DNA of 64,000 nt. It comes from UBA1858 sp964636225. GTDB taxonomy: Bacteria > Pseudomonadota > Gammaproteobacteria > UBA4575. Of the stretch, positions 34,260-43,145 are shown in pieces (position 1 is the first letter of the stretch; the number at the start of each line of letters is the position of its first letter). The position numbers and the translations under genes are program-made. The stretch covers positions 79,810 through 143,809 of the forward strand of contig CAZWQM010000003.1 of assembly GCA_964636225.1 (NCBI GenBank). The letters run 5' to 3'. The notes beneath the pieces are model-generated. The model worked only from the letters and a program-made list of their open reading frames with translations. It was not told the DNA's origin and searched no databases.

Positions 34260-35740
34260 ATGACAACGCTTGAGATTCTGGCGTTTTCATTTATTTTCAC
34301 TCTTGGTGCAGGTGTTATCTTTGTGGCGGTTTTATATATTATCGACCGCTCCCAAACCAAACATGCTATCCGCCATAATTATCCTGTTATTGGCCGATTT
34401 CGTTATTACTTTGAACATTTAGGTGAATTCTTTCGCCAGTATTTCTTTACCCTGGACCGTGAGGAATTGCCTTTTAACCGAGCGGAAAGAAGCTGGGTAT
34501 ACCGCGCGGCAAAAGATATCGATTCGACTGTTGCATTTGGTTCAACAAGAGATTTATACAAGCCTGGCACAGTGATCTTTGGCAATTGTCTATTTCCGAA
34601 ATTAAGCATTGACTCTGCCGAGCCGGAAGAAGTCACCATCGGGCCTTACTGTAGAAATCCTTACAGCACACGTTCTATCTATAATATTTCCGGAATGAGT
34701 TATGGTGCTATTTCTAAACCTGCCGTGCTGGCTTTATCCAATGGCACACGTGAAGCCGGTTGCTGGTAAATACCGGTGAAGGTGGCCTATCTCCTTATCA
34801 TCTGAAAGGTGGCGCTGACATTGTATTTCAGATTGGCACGGCCAAATATGGTTTACGAGATGACAACGGTCATTTAAATACTGAAAAATTAAAGTCGATT
34901 GCGGCTCATCCACAGGTAAAAATGTTTGAGCTTAAATTAGCACAAGGTGCCAAACCCGGGAAAGGCGGCATACTGCCAGCGGCCAAGGTCAATCAGGAAA
35001 TTGCTGCTATACGTGGCATCCCCGTAGGTACAGACTCGATTAGCCCAAACCGACATATTGATGTTAATTCGATTGATGAATTACTCGATATGCTGGTTTC
35101 GATTCGCGAAACGACTCAAAAGCCAGTGGGTTTTAAAACCGTTATCGGTACCCGCCAATGGGTCGATGATTTATTCAGCCAAATTAATGAACGTGGCATC
35201 GAAAATGCCCCGGACTTTATCACCATTGACAGCGGCGATGGCGGCACCGGTGCCGCGCCAATGAGCCTGATGGATAATGTAGGCTTGCCGATTAAACAAA
35301 GCCTGCCTTTTATTATTAATAAATTAAACCAGTATAAATTACGCGAGCGTATAAAAGTGATCACATCGGGTAAACTTATCACTCCTGTGGAAGTCGCCTG
35401 GGCATTAGCCACAGGGGCCGACTTTATTGCTTCTGCACCCGGCTTTATGTTCTCGATTGGTTGTATTCAGGCCATGCAATGTAATAAAAATACCTGTCCA
35501 ACCGGCATAACGACACATGATAAAGACTTACAAAGCGGGCTTGATCCACACAATAAAGCAATTCGTGTAAGGAATTATGTCAAAAACATGGTCTATGAAG
35601 TAGGTATGATCGCTCATTCCTGCGGCGTGGTAGAGCCGCGCCAGTTGCGCCGACATCACGCATACATTGTAAGTCCTCAAGGAAGATCTATACCACTGGA
35701 CGAGCTATATTCCGCAGAAGCCACTTACATGCATACATAA
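34260..35740 (+). pseudogene. FMN-binding glutamate synthase-like membrane protein, frameshifted
   Basis: Two frames encode consecutive parts of one GltB2-type FMN-binding protein. The first (ATG 34260 to TAA 34767-34769) gives an N-terminal membrane helix (about residues 5-27) and sequence up to TREAGCW; the second continues at NTGEGGLSPYHLKGGADIVFQIGTAKYG through DSGDGGTGAAP, the FMN region TSGKLITPVEVAWALATGADF and the cysteine-rich SIGCIQAMQCNKNTCPTG, ending near PRQLRRHHA. Restoring one T near 34767 (TGG TTA AAT) joins them into about 493 residues, the usual length. Either a recent inactivating deletion or a sequencing error. It sits inside the RiPP cluster. Confidence 0.82.
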
Positions 35741-35767
35741 AACTAACATAGCCTGGGGAGAGCCATC

Positions 35768-36382
35768 GTGATAAGCATTATTCATTTCGTAAATACTATT
35801 TTTGACAAACTACGTGCTTTGGATTTTCTGGGCCCGTTAGCACTACGATTATATTTGGTTCCTATCTTCTGGATGGCAGGCACTCATAAAATCGACTTCT
35901 CAACTTTTATGCCTTTTGAATCTACCGTCAGCTGGTTTGGAAATCCAGACTGGGGACTGAGGCTGACTTTCCCTGCCCTGATGGCATTCCTGGCGGGCTG
36001 GACTGAAGTGCTTGGTGCAATTTTTTTACTGGTCGGTTTTGGCGTACGCTGGATCTCCATTCCCTTAATCGTGACTATGTTGGTCGCTATTTTTTCCGTT
36101 CATCTCAGTAACGGTTGGTTAGCCATTGCATCTGGCTCCGGTATGTTTGCCACCGAACGCACTATGGGAGCCATTGAACGCCTGGATGTTGCCAAGGACA
36201 TTCTAAAAGAACATGTAAATTATTCATGGTTGACAGAAAATGGAAGCTTCGTGGTACTCAATAACGGTATTGAATTCGCCACCACATACCTGATTATGTT
36301 ACTGGTACTATTTTTTATAGGTGCGGGAAAATACTTCAGCGTGGATTATTATTTAAGTCTGGTGAATCCAAGACAGAACTAG
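35768..36382 (+). CDS. DoxX-family membrane protein of the HvfA-type cluster
   Basis: A 204-residue protein with four hydrophobic segments and the DoxX-like opening GPLALRLYLVPIFWMAGTHKID, then FLAGWTEVLGAIFLLVGFGVRW. DoxX proteins accompany DUF692/DUF2063 gene pairs in many proteobacterial bufferin/Hvf-type operons; proposed roles include redox or export functions, none proven. The start is a GTG at 35768 preceded by GGGGAG, 27 bases after the frameshifted FMN protein. A roughly 45-residue soluble loop with ERTMGAIERLDVAKDILKE lies between the membrane segments. Confidence 0.85.
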   Translation: MISIIHFVNTIFDKLRALDFLGPLALRLYLVPIFWMAGTHKIDFSTFMPFESTVSWFGNPDWGLRLTFPALMAFLAGWTEVLGAIFLLVGFGVRWISIPLIVTMLVAIFSVHLSNGWLAIASGSGMFATERTMGAIERLDVAKDILKEHVNYSWLTENGSFVVLNNGIEFATTYLIMLLVLFFIGAGKYFSVDYYLSLVNPRQN

Positions 36383-36429
36383 TACAGATTAAATTACTCA
36401 AAACTGAAGATACATAATAAAAAGAGAAT

Positions 36430-37290
36430 ATGATGACTAATCAATATTGTGTCAGTGGCGCGGGACTGGGACTCAGACGCGGTCATATGTTTGAGGAGTT
36501 GCTGGAAAGCAATCCGGCACAAATCCAGTTTATGGAAGTGGCACCTGAAAACTGGATAGGAATGGGTGGCCGGCTGGGCAAACGTTTTCGCCAATATACA
36601 GAGCGCTTTGACTTTGTCACACATGGTTTGTCCTTATCCATTGGCGGGCCAACACCACTCGATATCAATCTTGTAAATGACATCAAAGCCTTTATGCAAC
36701 AGCATAATATTCTCAAATACACTGAACATTTAACTTATTGTTCAGATCAAGGCCATCTTTACGACTTAATGCCTATTCCGTTTACTTCTGAAGCCGTTAA
36801 ATATGTTGCCGATCGAATTAAGCAGGTTCAGGACATTCTTGAGCAGCGCATCGCAATGGAAAATGCATCCTATTACGCCGCGCCCGGCAAAGAGATGGAA
36901 GAAATTGATTTTCTCAAAGCGGTATTAGAGGAAGCCGATTGCGAGCTGTTACTGGACGTAAATAACATTTATGTAAATTCTATTAACCATGGTTACGACC
37001 CGGTCGAGTTCCTGGTTTCATTGCCAAAAGAACGCATTTGCTATTGTCATATCGCCGGTCATTTCAATGAAGCCGAAGATCTTATCGTAGATACGCATGG
37101 CGCGAATGTGATTGATCCGGTCTGGTCTCTGCTGGATAAGGCTTATGAAGTATTTGGTGTATTCCCAACCTTGCTGGAGAGAGATTTCAATATTCCCAAA
37201 TTACCTGTGCTGATGCAGGAAGTGGATCAAATCTGTCAGTTGCAGGAAAAATGGTCGTCCTATACCCGCAAGGCAACATCTCATGCCTGA
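36430..37290 (+). CDS. DUF692 multinuclear non-haem iron oxidase (MNIO), HvfB/BufB-like
   Basis: A 286-residue TIM-barrel enzyme of the DUF692 family. Metal-ligand regions typical of MNIOs are visible: THGLSLSIGG, AMENASYY, LLDVNNIYVNS, CHIAGHFNE, VDTHGANV and LLERDFNIP. In characterised relatives the enzyme uses two or three iron ions to oxidise cysteines of a partner peptide. An ATG at 36433 has better spacing from the AAGAG ribosome site than the ATG at 36430. Its last 8 bases overlap the DUF2063 gene. The substrate is inferred to be the EGKCG peptide upstream. Confidence 0.92.
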   Translation: MMTNQYCVSGAGLGLRRGHMFEELLESNPAQIQFMEVAPENWIGMGGRLGKRFRQYTERFDFVTHGLSLSIGGPTPLDINLVNDIKAFMQQHNILKYTEHLTYCSDQGHLYDLMPIPFTSEAVKYVADRIKQVQDILEQRIAMENASYYAAPGKEMEEIDFLKAVLEEADCELLLDVNNIYVNSINHGYDPVEFLVSLPKERICYCHIAGHFNEAEDLIVDTHGANVIDPVWSLLDKAYEVFGVFPTLLERDFNIPKLPVLMQEVDQICQLQEKWSSYTRKATSHA

Positions 37291-38050
37291 GTCTGCACAA
37301 AAATTTAGAGATGTGCAGTATCAATTCACTGCACACATAAGGGATCCTGAAAAGAATCCGGCGCCTTCAAATATTGAAGATCGGCGCATGGAAATTTACC
37401 GTGGCCTGCTCTATCGCAATGTAGAGAATTTTTTATCTACCGGCTTTCCTGTTACACGCAAATTATACAGCGAGGAAAACTGGCATAAAATGGTCAGGGA
37501 CTTTTTCGCAACACACAAGAGTCATTCGCCTTACTTCAAAGACATATCAAAAGAATTTTTAATTTACTTGAATAAAGAACGTACAGCACAAAAAGAAGAC
37601 CCGGCTTTTCTGTGTGAATTAGCGCATTATGAATGGCTGGAGATCATGTTGTCCTTTCTGGATGCTGATATCGACTGGCCTAGTATCAATAAAGACTGCA
37701 ACCTGATGGAGAGCATCCCCGTATTAACACCTTTTATGCAGCTCAATCAATACGATTATCCTGTGCATAAAATTAAACCAAACTTTCAACCACAACAGCC
37801 TTCAGAGCAGCCAACTTTTATTTTAGTCTACCGCGACCAACAGGACAGTGTAGGCTTTATGGAAATGAACCCGATGACAGCGCGACTGGTTGAATTGCTT
37901 TCAAACAATGAAAGTGAGACGGGCGAGCAAATACTATTAACCATAGCGAAAGAGATACCTCAACTTGCTAAGGATGTGATTATGCACGGCGGTCATTCCG
38001 CCATGATCCAGCTACGTGAAAAAGATATTCTGCTTGGCTGTAAAAAATAA
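37283..38050 (+). CDS. DUF2063 partner protein of the MNIO enzyme, HvfC/BufC-like
   Basis: A 255-residue protein with the DUF2063 N-terminal DNA-binding-like helical domain (FRDVQYQFTAHIRDP, RRMEIYRGLLYRNVENFLSTGFPVTRKL, HYEWLEIMLSFLDAD) and a C-terminal domain (about residues 170-255) with FILVYRDQQDSVGFMEMNPMTARLVELL. In related systems this protein delivers the precursor peptide to the MNIO enzyme. It overlaps the MNIO gene by 8 bases, so equal production is likely. It ends the cluster; the next gene is convergent. Confidence 0.9.
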   Translation: MPESAQKFRDVQYQFTAHIRDPEKNPAPSNIEDRRMEIYRGLLYRNVENFLSTGFPVTRKLYSEENWHKMVRDFFATHKSHSPYFKDISKEFLIYLNKERTAQKEDPAFLCELAHYEWLEIMLSFLDADIDWPSINKDCNLMESIPVLTPFMQLNQYDYPVHKIKPNFQPQQPSEQPTFILVYRDQQDSVGFMEMNPMTARLVELLSNNESETGEQILLTIAKEIPQLAKDVIMHGGHSAMIQLREKDILLGCKK

Positions 38051-38071
38051 ATAAGCCTGCGTAAAATTTAT

Positions 38072-39088
38072 TTACAGCCTGGCGATGATATTATCCGCAA
38101 ATTCCATCGTTTTTGCGGTACCACCCAGATCAACCGTTAAGCCTTCACCACTGGTTAATTGTTCATCCAGCGCTTCACGCAAACAAGTTGCTTTGTCCGG
38201 CTCGCCGACATGATCCAGCATCAGCGCAGCCGCCAGCATGAGTGCGGTAGGGTTCGCAATTTGCTTGCCTGCAATGTCGGGTGCAGAACCATGCACCGCT
38301 TCAAAGATAGAAGCATCTTTACCAATATTCGCCGAAGGCGCCAGACCCAGACCACCGACCAACCCGGCAATTTCGTCCGATAAAATATCACCAAACATAT
38401 TGGTAGTAATCAGCACATCAAACTGGTTTGGATTCAGCACCAATTGCATTGCACAATTGTCAACTATACGTTGTTCGACTTCTAACTGGCCTTCATATTT
38501 TTTGCCCAGTTCAGTCGCAGTTTCCAAAAACAGGCCGGTCAGTTTTTTAAGGATATTGGCTTTGTGAACGATAGTGACTTTTTTACGATTATTTTTAATC
38601 GCCCAATTAAATGCAAACTCGGCAAAACGGGTACAACCATAACGTGTGATTATGCCCGAGGCTTCCGCTACAGCTTTGGGGTCACCGGCAATCGGAATGT
38701 AGTGCTCAACACCGACATACAGTCCTTCCAGATTTTCCCTGATCAACACAAGATCGACATTTTCAAAACGACCACCTAACAAGAAACTTCTGGCCGGGCG
38801 CACGTTGGCAAATAATTCAAACTCTTCACGCAACCGCACATTGATCGAACGGAATCCACTGCCTACCGGAGTCGTCAACGGGCCTTTTAGCGCCAGCTTG
38901 GTATTACGAATACTTTCCAGGGTTGTTTGTGGTAGAGGATCTCCATATCTGGTTTCAGCCGCAACACCACCCAGTTGCTCATCCCAATCAAAAGATGCGC
39001 CCAGTGCTTCGAGTACTTTAAGCGTGGCTTTTACAATCTCCGGGCCAATACCATCCCCCGGTATTAACGTGGCAGGTATTTTTTCCAT
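38072..39088 (-). CDS. NAD-dependent isocitrate dehydrogenase, short type
   Basis: A 338-residue beta-decarboxylating dehydrogenase. IPGDGIGPEIV, LKGPLTTPVGSGFRSINVRLREEFELFANVRP, and IRENLEGLYVGVEHYI (the Ser-containing substrate loop is replaced in length as in the NAD-dependent short form) are visible, with NMFGDILSDEIAGLVGGLGLAPSANIG and AVHGSAPDIAGKQIANPTA at the NAD site. This type is found in chemolithoautotrophs where isocitrate dehydrogenase has a biosynthetic role. Specificity between isocitrate, homoisocitrate and isopropylmalate cannot be settled from sequence alone; isocitrate fits best. Confidence 0.85.
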   Translation of the reverse strand: MEKIPATLIPGDGIGPEIVKATLKVLEALGASFDWDEQLGGVAAETRYGDPLPQTTLESIRNTKLALKGPLTTPVGSGFRSINVRLREEFELFANVRPARSFLLGGRFENVDLVLIRENLEGLYVGVEHYIPIAGDPKAVAEASGIITRYGCTRFAEFAFNWAIKNNRKKVTIVHKANILKKLTGLFLETATELGKKYEGQLEVEQRIVDNCAMQLVLNPNQFDVLITTNMFGDILSDEIAGLVGGLGLAPSANIGKDASIFEAVHGSAPDIAGKQIANPTALMLAAALMLDHVGEPDKATCLREALDEQLTSGEGLTVDLGGTAKTMEFADNIIARL

Positions 39089-39313
39089 GTCATCCTTCCT
39101 TATCGTTGTCAGCAGCTGATGGATAATTACTCAGCCAATACTAAAATTTCTTAATGACATTATCTCTTTATTCAATCCATATGAAAACTGGCCCAGTCAA
39201 ACAATATTGATAAACGTGTAAATAATTCACTCATTAAGGTGCATATAGTGGGTTATGTTATTACATTGTGCTTATTTACTAAGCACAGGAGATAGAATCG
39301 AAATCAGTAAAGA

Positions 39314-39478
39314 TTAAGACTCATGCTGTTTGATAAAATCACGGATAAAACGTCGGATCTCTCTCGCGGCACTGGTATCCAGATCATCACATAATGAGAC
39401 AAATTCATCCCGCTCTTTTTTGTGAATGCGAATCACTAGCTGGCTGTTTTTATTTTTATTTTTTGCTTTATCGCTCAT
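39314..39478 (-). CDS. Small ribbon-helix-helix DNA-binding protein
   Basis: A 54-residue protein from ATG 39476-39478 to TAA 39314-39316. After a Lys/Asn-rich tail it reads SQLVIRIHKKERDEFVSLCDDLDTSAAREIRRFIRDFIKQH, the pattern of a ribbon-helix-helix (Arc/MetJ/CopG-type) regulator: a DNA-contacting beta strand (LVIRI), helix, turn (DTS) and helix. It is preceded by a strong promoter overlapped by a perfect palindrome. No toxin gene follows, so it is probably a stand-alone autorepressor; its other targets are unknown. Confidence 0.8.
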   Translation of the reverse strand: MSDKAKNKNKNSQLVIRIHKKERDEFVSLCDDLDTSAAREIRRFIRDFIKQHES

Positions 39479-39508
39479 TACCCTGATCGTCCTGATCCAA
39501 AGATATAC

Positions 39509-39549
39509 AATGTATATACATTATAATGCGCAAACTTTTGGTGCGTCAA
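39509..39549 (-). promoter_or_regulatory. Sigma-70 promoter with overlapping 14-bp palindromic operator for the RHH gene
   Basis: On the minus strand TTGACG (plus 39544-39549) and TATAAT (plus 39520-39525) are 18 bases apart, an almost consensus promoter pointing at the small RHH gene. The perfect palindrome AATGTATATACATT (39509-39522) overlaps the -10 and the predicted start site. Short AT-rich palindromes placed like this are typical operators of autoregulating ribbon-helix-helix repressors. Confidence 0.6.
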
Positions 39550-39930
39550 TGTAACTAGTCGTGGCTATTCGTCCACTTGCCTTCAGAACGAGCGGTCTAT
39601 TCAGGATAAAATCCCAACGCGTGTTGTTAGATCAAAACAATGGCCGATGTATATGTGCCGTATAGAGGGAAAGTGCGCCTAAGCATACTGGCGACTTTCA
39701 GTGACAAAGAACTGAAGACAGCAATACTATATCGTCCACCCACACCATGTTGATGAACCCGAGTTAAATACCCCACGCCAAAACAGGGAATGCGTACATG
39801 CCGCTTCACATGACTTGAAGTACAAATATCGACGATCGATACTAGCTGCAGTTAAGCGTGATTAAGTTACCCGCCAGGCATTGTTGCAAGATTGATATTT
39901 TTTAAAATTTGCGTGAATTTTTATAAAAAA
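39550..39930. other. Gene-free stretch between the RHH promoter and rimO
   Basis: About 380 bases with only frames of 60 residues or fewer, none with recognisable similarity, ribosome site or clean start. No hairpin-plus-T terminator, tRNA or repeat was recognised. It contains the rimO 3' flank and may hold degraded coding sequence, but I see no support for a gene. Confidence 0.5.
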
Positions 39931-41256
39931 TTATACAGCCGAACCTATCAGGTCATATTCTGTCGCTTCTTCTATTTCAACCCGAACAATTTCACCCACC
40001 TGCAACGGTTGATTACTGTAAACGTGTACCGCGCCGTCAATTTCAGGCGCATCCGCGTAACTTCGGCCTATGACTTGCTTTGGAGTGACTTCATCGATCA
40101 ATACATCCAGCGTCTGTCCAACTTTTTCTTCCAGCTTATTTTCACTAATTTCTTGTTGCAACTGCATGAGTCGATGCCATCTTTCTTCCTTAAGTTCATC
40201 CGCGACCTGGCCTTCAAGCTCATTAGATTTAGCACCTTCGACCGGGGAATATTGAAAGCAGCCCACACGGTCCAGCTCAGCATGTTTCAGGAATGTTAAT
40301 AATTGTTCAAAGTCTTCATCTGTTTCACCGGGGAACCCAACAATAAAAGTGCTACGAATGGCAATTTGCGGACAAAGTTCGCGCCAGCGTTGTATCTGCT
40401 CCAAAGTGCGATCACTTGAGGCCGGACGTTTCATGCGCTTTAACACATCGTAACTGGCATGCTGAAATGGCGCATCAATATAAGGAAGTATTTTTCCTTC
40501 TGCCATTAAAGGAATTACTTCTTCAACATGCGGATACGGATACACATAATGCAAACGTACCCAGATACCCAACTCACCCAACGCCTTGCATAAATCCAGC
40601 ATCGTGTTGTTATACACTTTGCCTCTCCATAACTGCGATTCATATTTGATATCCAGTCCGTAAGCGCTGGTGTCCTGCGATATCACCAGCAATTCCTTCA
40701 CCCCTGCGGCAGCCAGTTTTTCGGCTTCCTCTATCACATCATGCAACTGCCGACTTTGCAGTTTGCCACGCATGGAAGGAATAATGCAGAAAGTACATTT
40801 ATGATTACAGCCTTCGGAAATTTTTATATACGCATAATGTCTGGGCGTTAACTTGATTCCCTGTGGTGGCAGCAACTCAATAAACGGATCATGCTTCATT
40901 GGCAGTGATTTACGTACAGCCTGCATCACCGAGTCCACATCCTGCGGGCCGGAAATACTTAATACATTATTTGGAATAGCTTGTATGTCGTCGGCATTCA
41001 CACCCATGCATCCGGTGACAATGACTTTGCCATTCTGCGCTAGTGCCTCACTGATCGCTTCCAGAGATTCCTGTTTAGCCGAATCAATAAATCCACAAGT
41101 ATTTACAATAACGGCATCCGCCCCCTCATATTCATTGGCGATTTGATATCCTTCGCTACGCAGCTGGGTAATAATACGTTCCGAGTCCACTAAGGCTTTA
41201 GGGCAACCCAGACTAATCATCCCCACCGAAGGACTGTTGTTATTTTCGCTCGTCAT
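39931..41256 (-). CDS. rimO: Ribosomal protein S12 methylthiotransferase
   Basis: A 441-residue radical-SAM enzyme of the methylthiotransferase family. The N-terminal domain shows ISLGCPKALVDSE, VNTCGFIDSAKQES and VTGCMG, supplying three cysteines of the auxiliary cluster; the radical-SAM motif is CNHKCTFC; a TRAM domain closes the protein (about residues 375-440). The opening ISLGCPKALVDSER and the C-terminal acidic TRAM separate RimO from MiaB. It modifies an aspartate of ribosomal protein S12. It is divergent from the CbiA-like gene. Confidence 0.95.
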   Translation of the reverse strand: MTSENNNSPSVGMISLGCPKALVDSERIITQLRSEGYQIANEYEGADAVIVNTCGFIDSAKQESLEAISEALAQNGKVIVTGCMGVNADDIQAIPNNVLSISGPQDVDSVMQAVRKSLPMKHDPFIELLPPQGIKLTPRHYAYIKISEGCNHKCTFCIIPSMRGKLQSRQLHDVIEEAEKLAAAGVKELLVISQDTSAYGLDIKYESQLWRGKVYNNTMLDLCKALGELGIWVRLHYVYPYPHVEEVIPLMAEGKILPYIDAPFQHASYDVLKRMKRPASSDRTLEQIQRWRELCPQIAIRSTFIVGFPGETDEDFEQLLTFLKHAELDRVGCFQYSPVEGAKSNELEGQVADELKEERWHRLMQLQQEISENKLEEKVGQTLDVLIDEVTPKQVIGRSYADAPEIDGAVHVYSNQPLQVGEIVRVEIEEATEYDLIGSAV

Positions 41257-41345
41257 AAATAAATAGCTATCAAATACGGGTAGTGATTAATATTTTATAT
41301 ATATAGTAGGCTTCTCGTCTGTCGCGCATTAAAACACACATCACC

Positions 41346-42707
41346 ATGGGTCAGATACTTTTCTCCGCAGCACATAAATCATCTGGTAAAACCATCACCA
41401 CCACGGGAATTTGTGCCGCCCTGCGCGCAAACAATAAAGTGGTACAGCCGTTTAAAAAAGGTCCGGATTATATAGACCCTATGTGGCTTGCAACCGCCGC
41501 TCAGCGCCCTTGTTATAACCTGGATTTCTGGACACAGTCGAATCAGGAAATATTGGATCTATTCTACCGCAAGAGTGTCGACGCCGATATTTCAATTATT
41601 GAGGCTAACAAAGGCCTTTATGATGGCCTGGCCCTTGATGGCAGCAACAGTAACGCCGCGTTAGCCAAATTACTCAAATCGCCCGTGGTACTGGTTCTGG
41701 ATTGCCGTGGCACCATAAGAGGCATTGCGCCACTATTACTAGGTTACCAGCAGTTTGACCCGGAGGTTAATATTCAGGGCGTGATTTTAAATTTTGTCGG
41801 TGGAAGTAGACACGAAATAAAATTGCGTCAGGTAGTCGAGCATTACACGAATTTAAAAGTACTGGGTGCGATACGACGTAATGAAGTACTCACTTTAGAA
41901 GAACGACATCTGGGCCTGATACCCAGCAATGAAGACACTATGGCTTTAGAAAAAACCCGGTCGTTGGCCAATCTTATTAGTAGCCAGGTAGATCTTGAGG
42001 CCCTAATCCAACTAGCTGCTCCCGTTTCAGAAAGACACGTTCCTTCCAGAGCGGTCAATGCGTCGTTTAATCTGCGTATCGGTTATGCCAGGGATAAAGC
42101 ATTTGGTTTTTATTACCCGGATGATCTGGAAACTTTTCATCAACTTGGTGCGACGCTGGTCCCTTTTGACACAATACAAGACAAACAATTACCGAATGTG
42201 GATGCGCTGTTTATTGGTGGCGGATTCCCGGAAAAATTTATGTCCGATCTGCAAAATAATCACACTATGCGCAGTCAGATAAACAATGCGTTGTCACAGG
42301 GAATGCCAGCTTATGCGGAATGCGGCGGACTGATGTATTTATGCAACACGATACACTATCAGAATTCATCTGCTTCCATGGCAGGGGTCATTAATGCCGA
42401 TTGTATTATGACACCCACACCCCAGGGTCGCGGCTATATCCAGTTTCGAGAGAATACACAGGCCTTTTGGCCTAACAGCCCATCTTCATTAATCAATGCG
42501 CATGAATTTCATTACTCTCAATTATCCGGATTAAGCGAAAACTGCACAATGGTATTTGACGTTACTCGCGGCAGCGGCATTAAAAACCGGCAAGATGGTA
42601 TTCACATTCATAACACACTCGCATGCTATGCACATCAACGTCACACAGCACAAAACCCCTGGATTTCGAAGTTTTTGAGCTTTGTGAAATCCTGTCAGGG
42701 CAATTAG
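41346..42707 (+). CDS. CbiA/CobB-family amidase, DsrN-like
   Basis: A 453-residue protein with an N-terminal P-loop amidoligase domain (AAHKSSGKTITTTGI, KKGPDYIDPMWL, EANKGLYDGL) and a C-terminal class I glutamine amidotransferase domain with nucleophile Cys in YAECGGLMYL and His in NAHEFHYS. It resembles cobyrinate a,c-diamide synthase. No cobalamin genes are nearby, but the next gene encodes an IscA-like protein without cysteines, as in the dsrN-dsrR pair of sulfur oxidisers, where DsrN is thought to amidate sirohaem for dissimilatory sulfite reductase. Therefore DsrN-like is preferred; a cobalamin role is the alternative. Confidence 0.8.
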   Translation: MGQILFSAAHKSSGKTITTTGICAALRANNKVVQPFKKGPDYIDPMWLATAAQRPCYNLDFWTQSNQEILDLFYRKSVDADISIIEANKGLYDGLALDGSNSNAALAKLLKSPVVLVLDCRGTIRGIAPLLLGYQQFDPEVNIQGVILNFVGGSRHEIKLRQVVEHYTNLKVLGAIRRNEVLTLEERHLGLIPSNEDTMALEKTRSLANLISSQVDLEALIQLAAPVSERHVPSRAVNASFNLRIGYARDKAFGFYYPDDLETFHQLGATLVPFDTIQDKQLPNVDALFIGGGFPEKFMSDLQNNHTMRSQINNALSQGMPAYAECGGLMYLCNTIHYQNSSASMAGVINADCIMTPTPQGRGYIQFRENTQAFWPNSPSSLINAHEFHYSQLSGLSENCTMVFDVTRGSGIKNRQDGIHIHNTLACYAHQRHTAQNPWISKFLSFVKSCQGN

Positions 42708-42769
42708 CTTATAACAGCCCAACCCGCGTATAATCCCTTGAACAAATTTTTTATTGGAAAATCTGCATT

Positions 42770-43105
42770 ATGGATGACATAACAATCACCGAAACAGCCG
42801 CTCAGCAAGTAAAAAAATCCGCTCTGGAGTCACAAACGGAAAATCTTCCACTGCGTGTTGCTGTCTCAGTACATGCGGATGGTTCGTTTCACTATGGCAT
42901 GGGCTTTGATGATGTAGGTAACGCAAATGGTGAGGATGTTAACTATCATTCCAACGGTGTTGATATTGTCATCGCCAAAGCCAGCATCGAATTATTAAAA
43001 GGGACAGTGATCGATTATGCCGAACTGGAACCCAGGCAATTTCATTTTATATTCATGAATCCCAATGATCCCAATTATACCGCGGCGGAATCAAGCTCAA
43101 AATAA
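42770..43105 (+). CDS. IscA-like protein lacking all cysteines, DsrR-like
   Basis: A 111-residue A-type carrier fold: ITITETAAQQVKKSAL at the start and HSNGVDIVIAKASIELLKGTVIDYAE in the middle fit IscA/HesB. The three cysteines that bind Fe-S clusters are absent; there is no cysteine in the whole protein (SVHADGSFHYG and MNPNDPNY stand where they would be). DsrR of Allochromatium has exactly this property and influences dsr gene expression after transcription. It lies 62 bases after the DsrN-like gene. Confidence 0.8.
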   Translation: MDDITITETAAQQVKKSALESQTENLPLRVAVSVHADGSFHYGMGFDDVGNANGEDVNYHSNGVDIVIAKASIELLKGTVIDYAELEPRQFHFIFMNPNDPNYTAAESSSK

Positions 43106-43145
43106 TCATAGCTAATATTCACTGCGAAAATTCTTTTCATAATCG

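Noticed and set aside
34755..34775. Programmed frameshifting in the FMN-binding protein
   Set aside because: No slippery heptamer or following pseudoknot is evident, and relatives are normally encoded in one frame.
39267..39287. Hairpin TGTGCTTA/TAAGCACA downstream of the RHH gene as a terminator
   Set aside because: The stem is perfect but no T-run follows in the direction of transcription, so terminator function is not supported.
39627..39809. 60-codon minus-strand frame in the gap before rimO
   Set aside because: No ribosome site, no recognisable family, unusual composition, and length compatible with chance.
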